From Dasyornis broadbenti (lineage: Eukaryota; Chordata; Aves; Passeriformes; Dasyornithidae), in NCBI GenBank assembly GCA_013397935.1, contig VZRN01005756.1, positions 1 through 64,000 on the forward strand: a stretch of DNA of 64,000 nucleotides, read 5' to 3'. Positions 1 to 12,000 of the stretch are shown here, piece by piece (the first letter of the stretch is position 1; every line of letters starts with the position of its first letter). Under the pieces are notes generated by a model, which was not told the DNA's origin, did no database searches, and saw only the letters and a list, made by a program, of their open reading frames with translations. Made by a program: the position numbers and the translations under genes.

Positions 1-2500
1 AGAAAAAAGAAAAAAGAAAAAGACTAGAAGTAACTTCAAAAAGTTTCTAACTACTACCTTTTTGCATGGTGACCCCAAGGTTCAGTGCTTCAAGTGCCCT
101 CGGTGGACCAGCAACCCAGTGGGTGTGGAGCAGAAGGTGCTGTTGACTACAGGGTGCCCAGCTGCTCTACAGGGCAGTGGGATCTGCTCCCCTCTGAGAC
201 TCTTGAAGTGAAATACCTTACCAAATAATTGGCCTTCATGGAAGGACACGTAAATTTTCATCTGTTTGATGCTGTGTACATTTGCTCTCCATGTCTTGCT
301 GGAAACTCTGTAAAAGTGTCTGACTTTTTGTTGTGAAAGGCCTGACAGGTGTCCTAGTAGAAGTGTTTCAGTAGGATGGAATTGGCTAAGCATACTCACT
401 TTCTGTACTGAAGCTGAGGAACACTTGTAGAAAACTAAGAAACCAAATTGATAATCAAACCTTAAGATTGTATATTCTTTTTTAGAGACATAAAAGAAGA
501 AGCATTGTAATTACTTCATGTGATGTAATGGGAAAAGATTACCCTGAATTTATCCACCTCTTTTCTAGTGCAGATGAAGACATTCTAGAAATTCAAATTC
601 TGCACAATGTCATACAGGTAAATTGTTAATGTTCAGTGAAACAGATACACCCACAATGAAGAATCATTACTGAGAAAATAATCTTTACAATGTCACAGTT
701 AATAACATAGGCAAGAATTTGAAAAACTACCCATCAACATTAGGTCTTTCTACTATTGAAGTTGCACAACTATTAATGCATCAGAATAAACAGCAATAAA
801 GCTTCTATAATGCTGAAAGTTTTTAAGCTCCTCAACCTGCATGTAATAAACATAGACTATTGACTTTATACTGAATGATATCCTCAGGTTCGTGTGGCCC
901 ACAAAGCCCATCAGGGGAAATAGTGCTGGAAGGCAGAGCAGCTGCTCAGTTCACCTCTCCAGCTGAGATTAGGACACAGCTACAACTCTCTGCAAAAGGC
1001 CCTGAGGGTGCCATACATTCATTGGAAAGCAGCAGCGTAACAAATCCTACAGCCGACAGTGAACCTTGACCTTTCTGAGGGAAATAGTGTCAGCTTCGTA
1101 CCAGGCAAGTTGCAGGCTAAGAGAAATGATCCAAGAGCACAGTGAGCTCTCTCAGAATCCTCTAAGCACCACAGACATACTGTCAAAAGACCCTTATCTG
1201 AACTCATCTCATAACCTGAATTTGTGGGATCTCTCCTGCCTTCAGAGGACTTTGTAAAAATATTCACAGTAAAGGGATGCAGTGCATGGTCCAACAGGAA
1301 GGAGTTAGCAAAGTGCTCTATGTATGCAACTTTTTCTTGGTCTCCTAAGATATGAAAAATTTAAGAACAATCTGGAAATTGTACCAGTTTTGTGGCCATG
1401 GTCAATAAATTATCTACAAAATAAATAAGACACCCTGCTTTCACAGACGTATTCTTTACCAGCTTCAGGTCCAGTAGCATCAGATATGAGTGGTGTCTTT
1501 ATACAACAGTCTTTAGAATATCTTTCAGTAAGTATATTTCATGTTGGCATGTATGGTATCAGCCTGCTATTAAGATCTTAGTTCTGAGCAAAATAATCCA
1601 TACAGGAAGAAGCTGAGCTATGGTACAGCCTGATGAAGTGCATTTCATAAGCCAGTTTTATTGCAGACTCCCATGGCCATTAATCTCTTCAAATGGGTCT
1701 TGGTGTAGGCTGACATTTGCAGACAAATAAGTTGTGTCAGAAACAGGGTTGGTGATCTCGGGTTTCTTTGACAGCAATATATAATCTTAAAGTACACTCT
1801 GTTCTTTAATGGCTCTGCAAAGTGTCCTGGCAAGAAAACAGCAGAATGCAGAAGATGTCCACATTACTTTCATTGGTACAGGCTCACATTTGGGTATAGC
1901 CATGCAAAGCAGCATAGTGCTATGCCAAGATATTAATGGTACTGTCGAAAATGCTATCAGAAGTTAGTGTGACTGAAAGGAATGTCATTCAGACATGGAT
2001 AATGAGTGTTGCTTACAAAAAAATGTATTAACTTTGGTAATGTGCTGTGATAACAAGTTCCACAATTTGGAAGGTTCTGGTGCTGCCTTGCCTTTTGCCG
2101 AGTACCCTAGAGGGTTATATTCTCTAGATGAGTGCAATTTTGTGAATAAAGCAAAACAACAAAAAATTTGCTTCAGTAACAAATCACATTCAAGCTGCAT
2201 CCTAAACCAAAGATAAATTTAAGCTATCTTTAGGTTCATTGAAGATACACAGGTAGGTATATATTTTACAAAGTTTCAAATGCCAAAACATATCTGAAAC
2301 TCTGCAAACTATTGGAAATTAATTGCAAGAACAGTTCTGTGTGACCTTTTACAGACTTGCTCTCTCTGAATGTGCAATTTCAAAGTGTAATCAATTTAAG
2401 AGATTACTGCCTTTATTAAAACAAAATTAGCACACTGAGCTAAACCCTATTTAAAATATATTCTCTTCCTAAACTCTGGAAATTGTTACCCTAAGCTATT
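1..2500. other. No recognised gene; AT-rich intergenic DNA
   Basis: This segment begins with an A-rich (GAAAAA-like) low-complexity run at 1-22. The open frames on both strands are under about 105 codons and overlap one another without motifs. Nothing in it could be named. Confidence 0.6.
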
Positions 2501-2509
2501 GATTGAAGA

Positions 2510-3120
2510 TTTCCCAGGGCCAGTAGGCTGGCGGTGCACAAGATATTGAGAGGGGCACATACAATTGGCAGGTATTTGCCACTTAACCTCTGGAATAACA
2601 ACATCAAGATATTGAAAACATGCAGTTATGATGTTCATGGCAGGAGTGCAGTCTGGACTATCATCAAAGATGTCATCAATATATCACTAATGCACACCCT
2701 GAAGGGTGACAAAAGCTTGACAACATGGCGTGTGCACTTACAGGGCTAGGAATAAATCCCTGAGGAAGGTGAGTGAACATATATTGAATGGATTTGCAGC
2801 AAACACAAACTACTCGCAGTCCTTGGGCTGCAGATGAACCATGAAAGACACACCTTTAACATCAGTGGCTCCAAGCCACGGAAGTGAATCACACTCAATG
2901 GGAAAATTCAGGTTCAGGATAGATGGGACTGCCACACAGAGGGATCGCTGATGCCTTGTTGACAGTACAGTAATCCACTGTCAGCTGCCAGTCGCTATTT
3001 GGTTTCTGAAAGGGCCAAAAGGGTCCATTAAAAGAGGAGTTGCTGGTAACAATAATCCCTCTTGCCTAAAGGTCCTTGGGGAGGGCAGTTGCCGCCTTGA
3101 TGGCCATGAGATCTGTGTGG
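2510..3120 (-). pseudogene. Decayed ERV-L-like pol, reverse transcriptase region
   Basis: This is the remnant of an endogenous retrovirus polymerase gene on the minus strand. The RT landmarks come in the correct order and spacing: a QKP...W.LTVDY block (VDY codons at 2970-2978), LPQGF (2754-2768), then the catalytic YIDD box (2672-2683), 28 residues after LPQGF. The first two share a frame and YIDD is in another, so at least one frameshift lies between 2684 and 2753. Further stops and indels break the rest, and no RNase H or integrase follows below about 2510, so the copy is truncated. The match is to ERV-L/class III type RT as I remember it; the family name is an inference. It cannot make a functional enzyme. 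Confidence 0.75.
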
Positions 3121-4012
3121 TACTGTTTTGTATGCTCTAATGAAGTGGATGGCAGAGGTGGTGCAGTTTGAAGGAGTTGCACCAAAGCATTTTAGAGTGA
3201 CTGGAATCCACTGTCCCCATTGGCCTCCTACAGCAGGGTTTGGAGAAGGTCCACATCTGAAAAATTGGTGGGTCCCAGTGCCACGGCTATGGAGACATCA
3301 AGGCCAGAGGGAGAAGTTTGACCTAGTAATGGGATATTGCACGGGATCTTAGGAGCTTTTCACCATATTAACTGAAGGAAGGAACAATAAATTCAACATC
3401 AAGATTTGGGCCCTAGTGTCCATACCAAAGTTGAGCAGGTGCCATTCATTCATGACAACTAATAATCAGGGCTAGGACATGGGGTAAGCAAAAATACCTG
3501 CTCGAAACAGAACTAGGAGGCAGACCTCCATTGGCAGTGGACACCCACCCACGAGTTCTGCAGCATGGGGCTCATGGAGGCCACCTGCCTGTGGCTATCC
3601 AAAAGATGTAACAAAACATTGTTCTGCAATCTACCAATTTGTTAATGTCCCTTTCCAACAGGAGATGTCAGAAGTGGTTATCTCTGTCTGGCCAGCAGAG
3701 GTGCCCACCCTCTGTCTAGATGAACATTCCTCCATATCTCACCTTCAGGCATGGAAGCCATTGCCATGGATGTACCCAGGAAGCATGGGTCTTGTCGAAG
3801 ACTGAGCAGCCATACCCTCCCTGTCTGACAATTTCTGTCTGCATGTGGGATCTGTGTTATTAGGCTGCAGCTGTGAGAGTGCTATACCCACGGGTGTCAG
3901 CTGAAGGCTTATCCTCCATGAGAAGCCTGGACACAGGGGATTTCTTCCAATGTCAGCTTGATTGAATAAACTGAAGATGTCTAAGTGCTCCACTGTAGTA
4001 TCGTATTGTTCA
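3121..4012 (-). mobile_element. Probable ERV internal region upstream of the pol remnant
   Basis: This is the direct continuation of the pol remnant in the upstream direction of the minus strand. Base composition is higher in GC than the flanking unique DNA, as in the pol part. A frame of 82 codons remains (3745-3993) but shows no motif I can assign to gag or protease. Assignment to the same provirus rests on contiguity and composition only. Confidence 0.4.
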
Positions 4013-4142
4013 ACACTGTGCTGGTTTTGGTTGGGATAAAGTTTTCTTCATAGTAGCTAGCATGGGACTAGGCTTTGGATTTGTGCTGAAAACAGTGTTG
4101 ATAATTCAGGGATATTCTGCTAAAGCAATCACTCAGGCAGCT
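4013..4142 (+). mobile_element. Fragment of an avian ERV LTR
   Basis: About 130 bp starting at GGTTTTGGTTGGGATAAAG and continuing through a CTTCATAGTAGCTAG block and a GCTGAAAACAGTGTTGATAA block. I recognise this as the beginning of an LTR family abundant in many neoavian genomes. Only the first part is present; no TATA box or polyadenylation signal is included. Its orientation relative to the adjacent pol remnant does not fit a single simple provirus, so it may be an independent, nested or rearranged insertion. Confidence 0.5.
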
Positions 4143-4970
4143 TAACTTTAGCAAGTTAATCATAGGATACACTGAGAGTGGAGGTCACTGTGGAGGATCT
4201 GTTGGGCAAAGGTGGCCAACTCATAGTCCAACATTGATGCCTGGGCTTAAGTGGCTGGGCAGTTGGGTAGCCATGCTCCTTTTGGCCCCTTGTTTATCTT
4301 CTCCCACCCATCCAAGGGCATCACACTGCCCAGTGATTTTGACTCAGGTTGTGTCTAGAGCAACTCGGGGGGCTAATCAAGGCACCTTGGCTCTTAACCT
4401 GTTTGCAATGGCTGGCCTTACACTGCCATTCAAAGCAATCGCTGATTGCTGGTCGTCTTGGACACAATCTGCTGTACACTGGGGCAAACTCCAACCTTGC
4501 TCCTTTTCTAAGGCTTCCGGCAAGTGTGGGAAAGACTCCATCCCGTCCTTGATGCCAATTAATGCCGTCCAAACAGTAATGGATCTGACAACATGTTATA
4601 AATCAAACTTTACAAAGACAGTAAGAAACATGATCAGCAACATGCCCATGTGGCTACTTATCCTATCACAGACGGTAAATAAGGGGTCGTACAGGATGCC
4701 ACGGCTCTCATAGACTGGCAGGGACACCTACCTGGGTCATCTGACAGCAATAGCACAAATGCCTTTTGAATGCAGCTAAGAGTCAAGCTATGTCTTGGCT
4801 GCACCAAATGTACTGCGATCTGGGAGTGCCACATTTTAAATGGCAGCAGTGTGCCCTCTCTGGTGCTGTAGGCAGCATCCAGCCTATGCGCCAATATTGG
4901 TCAAGGGGCACTACCACCTCATGTGAATTTTAATGAATGAACAGGCGGTGTATGGCACACAGGCCACTGT
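4143..4970. mobile_element. Unassigned repeat-like sequence, possibly more ERV interior
   Basis: GC content stays raised here, as in 2510-4012, and returns to AT-rich unique DNA at about 4970. A frame of 159 codons on the plus strand (4234-4713) and frames of about 80 codons on the minus strand overlap. None shows a motif I can name. It may belong to the same degraded provirus. Low certainty. Confidence 0.25.
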
Positions 4971-7900
4971 TATGTCTAATACTTCCCTTTATCTACATGT
5001 CCTGAAAGAAAAAACAGCTGTTTGAACTTACATGAACATTGCATGAAAAGTTGAGAGGCACATATGAGAAGCAGATGCTCCTATCCATTTCTTTATTACA
5101 GACTGTCCTGGACTGCTTTTTACACAGTGACTGTCATGGAATTTGGACGCACTTCATAGCATGGTGATCCCATCACAGCAATTACAAATTTAGTCACTTC
5201 ACTGAACAGAGGAATGTGACCCGTATTTTGGATTGTTGCAGTTTATGTCACTGCTGGCTTTTGGTTCCTCCAAACAATTAAATAGCAAAGACAATTCTTA
5301 CCATAAGAATGAAAGAAGTGTCCCCATTGTTGTTCTTTTTCTTTGTAGTTGCAGTTCCCAGTCTTCTTCATATTGTAATCAAACATCCTACCAGAACTCC
5401 TCTACCATGGTGAGTCTGGGAAGGGCAGGATGGTGACTGTTCCTTGCTTAAGGCACAAGCTCATTTCTCCCCATGACATTACTACCTGCCCTGCTCCTTA
5501 GGACAGAGGCACATCTTGCTGTTCTGTGCCATCTGCCAACATCAAGAGGCTCTGGGCAAGAGATTAACACCAGAGTGCAGGAGCTAGCTGGCTTCTGCAT
5601 CTCCCTGGATCTTAAAGCTCAATCACAACATTTCCCACTTATTGTTTGCCTAGGTGAATCTCTTCCTATTTAATACAAATGTTTTCTACTGGATTAAATT
5701 CATACTTGGGATTTTTTTTTTTTTCTGCATTACAGGAATAGTACAATGACCTCAAAGCTGCATCTTTCTGAAGACCAATTGGTCATTAGCTTCTGTAAAA
5801 ATGACAGGAGCAAGTGGCTCCATTTCCTGTTCTGATCCTTAACAAAGAAGCAACTAAAAAAGCTACATCCTTTCCTCATAACAGTAGTATTGCTTTATTG
5901 TAGGGTCCAAAATGAAGAGCTTTAATCTAGATAAGATTTGGCTAGAAAGGAATCCTTTGTTATAAACTGAAAGGTTGAATTTTATATTTAAAAATTGCCA
6001 TTAAGCTTCCCCTTGTTGATGTGTTAGATACTGACAGTGGTCTATTGTACTCCCCTGTCCTCCTCTAAGATATTTTTATGGAGGTTTTGTTCACTGCAAT
6101 TAAGGTCTATCTGTACTTGTCTAAAAAATATGTCAACTGTGCAATGTGATATATGCAATATCTCTGACATTCCTGACTCCAGCTCTCTGTTACTTTTTCT
6201 TTGCCATCTTTCCAGCTCACTTCAAGGTCCAACCAAAGAACAGCAGCACCATCTTGTGGGTACCTGAAAAAGTTACAGCAACAAAATTATCAGTAAAATT
6301 TCTAGCAGATGGGTTCCTCATTCTGAGCAGTGGCTGGCACTGCCTGCTCAGGGCAGGGATCCCACAGCAGAGCTCAGCAGCGTACAGATGTCTGCAGAAG
6401 TGAGGCCTTGTGAGACGGACCCCACAAAGTATCCAAAGCTCAATTTAGCAATTAAAAAAATCCAGAGACTAATCTTGGCTTAACATTGGCTGTAACAATA
6501 TTGTTCAGGGTTATGTATGAACTTCTGGATGCCACAGTCAGGAATGGAAAATATTCTGGGGGATTAAAAATGCAAAGCTAAAATGACCAGGTTTGCTTCA
6601 GGGCACACGAACACAAGAAAATATTTTTCCTGTGTTGTTGTTCATCAAATGTTTTTTCTCTTTGCTATTGCCATCTGACTATGTTTATACTGTAGGTGTA
6701 GCAGTCTAGCCAAGTGCCTTGATGTCAAGCCTGTATTCGGGAGTGAGCTTTGGATACTTTTCCCAAGAACCTGGGGGGGAAAAAGCCTGAATTCTTGCGA
6801 TTTTTTAGCACAGGTTTGCTGCATGCATTAAGCACCTTGCATGGCACAGATACAGCTGTGCCGAAATGTGTTTGGTCAGTAATTCATGGTGACCGTGATC
6901 CATGGAGTTATAGATGGAAATATGCATCCTGTGTGTGTCCTTTCCTAGACAGCCTGAGCCCATGTGCACCAAGGCAGCGAGAAATAGGGATGGTTTCTGT
7001 GTCGAAGGAGCAGCAAGAGCAGGATGAGGGCAGCTCGTCTGAGCTAGAGGTGGGGAGGCCAGGGAGTGCACCATGCCCTTGCCTCTGCTTCTGCCAGCAA
7101 GGCAAACACAGGCTCTGTCTAATGGATACTGAACTAGTTTCTGTCTTGGGCTTTGTATTAGGGCTGCGTTTCCAACATTTGCTTTGTGAAACCTTGTTTT
7201 CCCTTCAGTCCTCACTAAAAAGATGTTTTTGACATGGTTGGGTTTTTTAACTTCCTTAAAATTGGGTGAATTGAATTACAATTAAGACTATAATGAAGTC
7301 ATGTATCTCTTAATTTTGTTGCTGAAGACATTCTTTTAATCACTTTATTGTTTTAATAAGTTGCTAATAATTTAAATAGTATTTGTATACAGTATATAAT
7401 ACAGTATATAGTAAGAAAGCAAATATTTAAACATAGATATAAATTAAGCCACATGTCCTTCACTAAACAACATAGGAATAATTGAATTCAATTAATGGCA
7501 ATACTAAAAGTACCCTGACAAAGCACCTCCCCAGTATAGCATGTCTGCCTGCTACATACTATTTGCACTGAGAAAGGGAAAAAACAAATTTTGTGATGTT
7601 GCCATAAATCTAAATATAACTTGAGACAAACATATAAGAAACGCTTTCATCTGCAATTTGTCTAAAAATTATTTTATGCTACACTCAGAGCACCTCATCA
7701 CAGTAACTTACACTGAAGCAGAGGGAGGAAAAAGGCCAATTGTTGTGGCTGGTTTTGGTTCAGTATAACTCTTTCTTCTGTTCTTTTCATCACATTTTAC
7801 AGCAGAGGCTGAAGTTTCAGCGTGGTATGTTGAACGACTGCCCTCCTGTGGCTGCAGTTTCTCTTCATCAGAAGCTGAAACTTGCCAGGAGCACATGGCT

Positions 7901-8000
7901 TGTTACAGAAGCCAACAGGAAGGTCACCCAGGTACAAGTATTTTACAAACTTTAAAAGAATGTGTTAATTAAGTATGAGGCTTCACCTACACTCACATTA
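4971..8000. other. No recognised gene or repeat
   Basis: AT-rich intergenic DNA with a T run at 5712-5724. A more GC-rich patch around 6750-7200 has a 160-codon plus-strand frame overlapped by a 136-codon minus-strand frame. Neither has splice sites, domains or a recognisable match, so I do not call a gene. Confidence 0.5.
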
Positions 8001-8007
8001 GAGGATG

Positions 8008-8414
8008 TTTAGAAGAGAAGGGTCTGGAGACACCTTATAGCAGCATCCCAGTACTTAAAGGGGACCTAGAAGAAAGTTGGAAAGGGACTTTTTACAAGGG
8101 CCTGTAGTGATAAGACAAGGGGTAAAGAGTTTAAACTGAAGGAGGGTAGGTTTAGATCAGATATTAGGAAGAAATTCTTTAATGTGAGGATGCTGAGGCA
8201 CTGGAACGGTTTGCCCAGAGAAGTTGTGGATGCCACATCCCTGCAATTGTTCAAGGTGAGGTTGGATGGGCTCTGAGCAACCTGGTCTAGTGTCTAGCGG
8301 GAAGGGAAGGTGTCCCTGCACACAGCACTGGGGTTGGAACTAGATGATCTTTAACCCTTTGGTTGTCACACCTTCCAACCCAAACCATTCTATGATTCCA
8401 TGATTTTATGATTA
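8008..8414 (+). mobile_element. CR1 LINE, 3' end
   Basis: The closing segment of a CR1 non-LTR retrotransposon in plus orientation. Diagnostic blocks in order: AGAAGAGAAGGGTCTGGAGA, a GATATTAGGAAGAAATTCTTT block, GAGGCACTGGAACGGTTTGCC, GGTTGGATGGGCTCTGAGCA, CAACCTGGTCTAG, then CCAACCCAAACCATTCTATG and short TGATT-type tail repeats. It is 5'-truncated, as is usual for CR1. Non-coding. Confidence 0.93.
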
Positions 8415-8469
8415 TATGCTAAGGTGTTTTCTTGACCAAATGATCTTGACATGCATCACCTGAGAGTAG

Positions 8470-8797
8470 GAGATAAGTTGGAAGACCCCGTCATTAAAAA
8501 CTGGGACTGTGTTTTCATAAAGTGATAGATTGTCTGTCATATGTCTCCAGGCCAGTTCTGTCAGCTCAGAATCATTAAAGAATTTGTAGTAGTATCACTT
8601 GTTGGTTCCTCTATCAGGTGCCTCCATCAAGTCTGCCACATCTCCACCTCACTATAAAGATGAGTCACATTGGTTTCAGCATTCTTCCACACCAAAAGCA
8701 GCATGATATCTCTTTCTCCATTCACCACTGATAGCTTTGCAAATAGGGTATTTTTCAAGTTGTTTTACCCTGACTCCAGGCAGAGCATCCTGTTACA
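8470..8797 (-). mobile_element. Truncated LTR, same family as 27511-28189
   Basis: It aligns by eye with the right part of the LTR at 27511-28189. Shared blocks are CATATGTCTCCAGGCCAG, GTCACTTGTTGGTT, CCAAAAGCAGCATGA, TTCACCACTGATAGC and TTGCAAATAGGGTATT. The terminal TGTAACAGG on the minus strand starts at 8797, equivalent to TGTAGCACG at 28189. Only the U3-like half remains, and it abuts the CR1 end on its left. Similarity is clear although the copy is diverged. Confidence 0.75.
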
Positions 8798-9053
8798 GTA
8801 GTGTTCAGAAACTCCCAACAGCCAGCAATTGGGTCTGGGATCTTTAGACAATGAATGACAATGATGGGGACCCTCTTGTATAAATCTGTTCTTGCCAAAG
8901 GTGTGACAATATGGATCGTTTCAAATTGGAGCACACACCAGAAATAAAATACAAACAGCTCTATCTTTCCTTCAAGCCCCTTTGGGCATATATTTATTCT
9001 GGAATTCCTTTTCAGGTTGAGCTCTCCCAACTTTTAACAACTGGGGCATTTAT

Positions 9054-9096
9054 TGTCTTTCGTCTATGAACTTATGTCTTTCGTCTTCCGAACTTA
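9054..9096. repeat. Tandem duplication of a 21-22 bp unit
   Basis: Two adjacent units, 9054-9074 and 9075-9096, both begin TGTCTTTCGTCT and end GAACTTA, differing by a small change in the middle. No larger array is present. This is most simply a local duplication without known function. Confidence 0.8.
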
Positions 9097-12000
9097 GCTT
9101 GGCAGACCTTCCTCAGCAATGAAGGTTGACTGGCAGGATTTTGAATCCCTAGTCCTGCTCCTGAAGCCATCCATTTTCAGAGCCATTCATATTCAGTGGA
9201 GAACACTCAACAAGAGAAGTTGCTGAGTCCCTGCCCAGCCTAGCAAGTGTTACAGGTGCCTTGCATTGGCAGTTACCTCACTGCTTTCTGCACGAGCAAG
9301 GACTGTAAGCAAGACATTGTATTTCACTGAAATGTTATTAAAAAAAAAAAAAAAAGTTTTTAATTTATAAGATGGAAAATTACAAATAAAAATTTTAAAT
9401 AGTCCACCCACCTTATGAACATAATTAATTTTATTATATTAAAATAAATACAATGTTAAAGAGAGGGAGAAGGATAAAGAAAATGTCTCTAGTTTTTTAA
9501 ACATGAGGTTTTCATATTTTCTGTGAAAATAATTTATTGTCACAAGTGCACCAGATTAGTAAAAAAGACTTCTTTCTACAAAAAGTATTTTAAAATGCTC
9601 ATGGACATACTCTAGCTTTAAATTTTGTCATTCAAAAAAATCTGAAAAGTCTTTGCAGAAATTTTTTTTTTTTTTTTGTCATCAACCTTTCAATCTCAAA
9701 GAAAATCATTATGCCTGTTAAACAGTATTTTGTCTGGTTCCTGTAACAGTAGTCTCATATTCAGGAAATAGGAACATACATGAAAGACAAATTGAATATT
9801 TCTATTGTGGTCCGCTTTTCAAATGCAAATAGAAGGAAATGTTTTTTACTGTAGTTTTCATGTGAAAAGCAGATAGCCACAGGTCTAGTAAGAACCTTGA
9901 GCTGCAAACCTGGCTAAGAATACTGGTTGTCCACAGAGCAAGGCACAAATTTCCTTCAAAATCTGTATTCCCTACTCATTGCGTCTCTCCAGCTCTTGCT
10001 AATGTAATCCTGGAGAACCAGCCCTTAGGAATTAACAAATGGTACCAGAGTTCGGCACGGCTGTTCACCTACACAAACATAGGGTAGAAATCACTGGTTT
10101 AATGGAAGTTCATAAAAGAGTTAGGCTGTACAGTGCATCAAAATGCAGCTCAACAGTACCTTGCTGTTGTAGAAAAGGCAACCTGTAAGCCTTGCATGTA
10201 CAAGCAGGAGGAGGGACTACGAGGTCAGCCTTTTCAATTTTCCCAACACTGACACAACCTCAGACGGATTACCCTACATAGTTTAATGCAGGCCTTTAAA
10301 AAAGATCAGAGGAAATGGGGACAATCCAAGTGGAAGGAAAAGGGACTATCAAAAATTTTAAAACGTTTGTTTCACCAAACATTGAATCACTGGGTTTACT
10401 TAGTCTTAAAAGAGAAGAATGACGGGATTGGGTCAACAAGTACACAGGGGCTGCTTTAGTATGGAAAGTAGTAAATTTGTTCTGCATGCCCGTGGAAAAT
10501 AGGATGGAAAGAAAATGGCATGAATTGCACTAAATATTAAGAAAAAAATTCTGATGTTGAAGACACTGGACTAGATTGGCAATAAATATCACAGTGTTTT
10601 GAGCACTGATATCCCGAAAGATCTCTTAGAGAAGCTTCTCTTAGGGATAGAATGAAAAGTAGGTCTATTCGGGGACAACAGGAAGGATGAGACAAGCTCC
10701 AGTGAGGTCAACTATCCCCACAACTCTGCACTTCGATGGAAAACTTGCTGCTGGGGCAGGAGCCCTCTCTCATTCTCTCTGAGGCTATGCATCCCACAGA
10801 CACCACAAATCATCCCTCTCCAGGTAACCTGTTGGGAATCTTATAACATGCTGAATCTGGAGGTAAAAAAACAGGAACAGTTCTGTTTAAAATCAGTGCT
10901 TCAAATAAAAAGCAACTCTCATGAATTCTCTGTCATCTTTCTCCTAGAAAAGCCAAAGCCAAATTTATGAAGTCAGGTTGGAAAGCAATATCAAAGGCCA
11001 TTGGTAACTTTGACGAAACTTGCCAAAGAATACACTTGTGCAATTTCCATGCCACGTCTATGCCTTTGAAACTTGAAGGAAGAGAATCAGGAAATCAGTA
11101 AGTCCAAACTAGAAAAGGCCTATATTGGCACAGCCTCGTTTAACGCAAATGCGAGGCTTGAAGCAGAGAATTAAAATCAGGTAAAATGTTTTTTTCTGTT
11201 CAGAAAACCACTCACAGTGTCTCACATAGAGGTTATCGGAAAAACTCCAGTAAGAAATATTAGTGCTATGACATAGTGTCTGAATTTTGGCAGGATTTGT
11301 CAGACATTTAGTCTACTCGTAAGTTCATGTAGCGCTAGGAAGACAGCCCATGTAGGGCTCATGGCAGTAGTCACACAGCTCTTCTGCCTGCACCTCCACC
11401 ATTTCCAGTTACCAGCTCCAAAGGCATTTATAAAATTTTCATAAGCAGAAAACATTTCTTCCTTGAACAGTAAAAAAAAAAAAAACACATAAAATTACAT
11501 AAATCTTCTACCTAACACTTTTCCACTTGCAGAATACTTCCAACTTTGCTATACATAACTAGAAAAAAAATCTAATCCTCGTTTTTTAAAGGATATATTA
11601 ATCCAGGCCTGAATTTGCAACTATCAAGATGAAAACAAGTGAAAGAGAAATAAAAAGTGAAAAAACATTGTGGTACTCACGCAGATCATTCTCTAACCAA
11701 TCTTCCTTCAGGTCAACACTTTTTTCCTAGGACCAAGCACTTTTTCATATTCTTTCATTTGCCAAGTCAGTTAGGCATGCTGAGTAATTGTAAAACATGT
11801 CTAATAAGATAATACAGATACTAGCCCCATGAAGACCCTTTTTCCCGCCTTGCATTTTGTATTTATTGTAGACCTCTTCAGTTTTCTGAAAAACATTCAC
11901 AATTTTATTTCCTGGGTGTTTGCTCAACTGACACAAGTGCCACTGAAAATTGGGAAATAAACTCGCCAACCAATTTGTTGTGTTTGAAAGCCAGCATTAC

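Noticed and set aside
4234..4713. 159-codon plus-strand ORF as a gene
   Set aside because: It lies in repeat-like sequence beside an ERV remnant, overlaps comparable minus-strand frames and shows no motif.
6750..7232. 160-codon plus-strand ORF with a 136-codon ORF opposite
   Set aside because: Long frames on both strands of one GC-richer patch are expected by chance; no splice sites, domain or recognised match.
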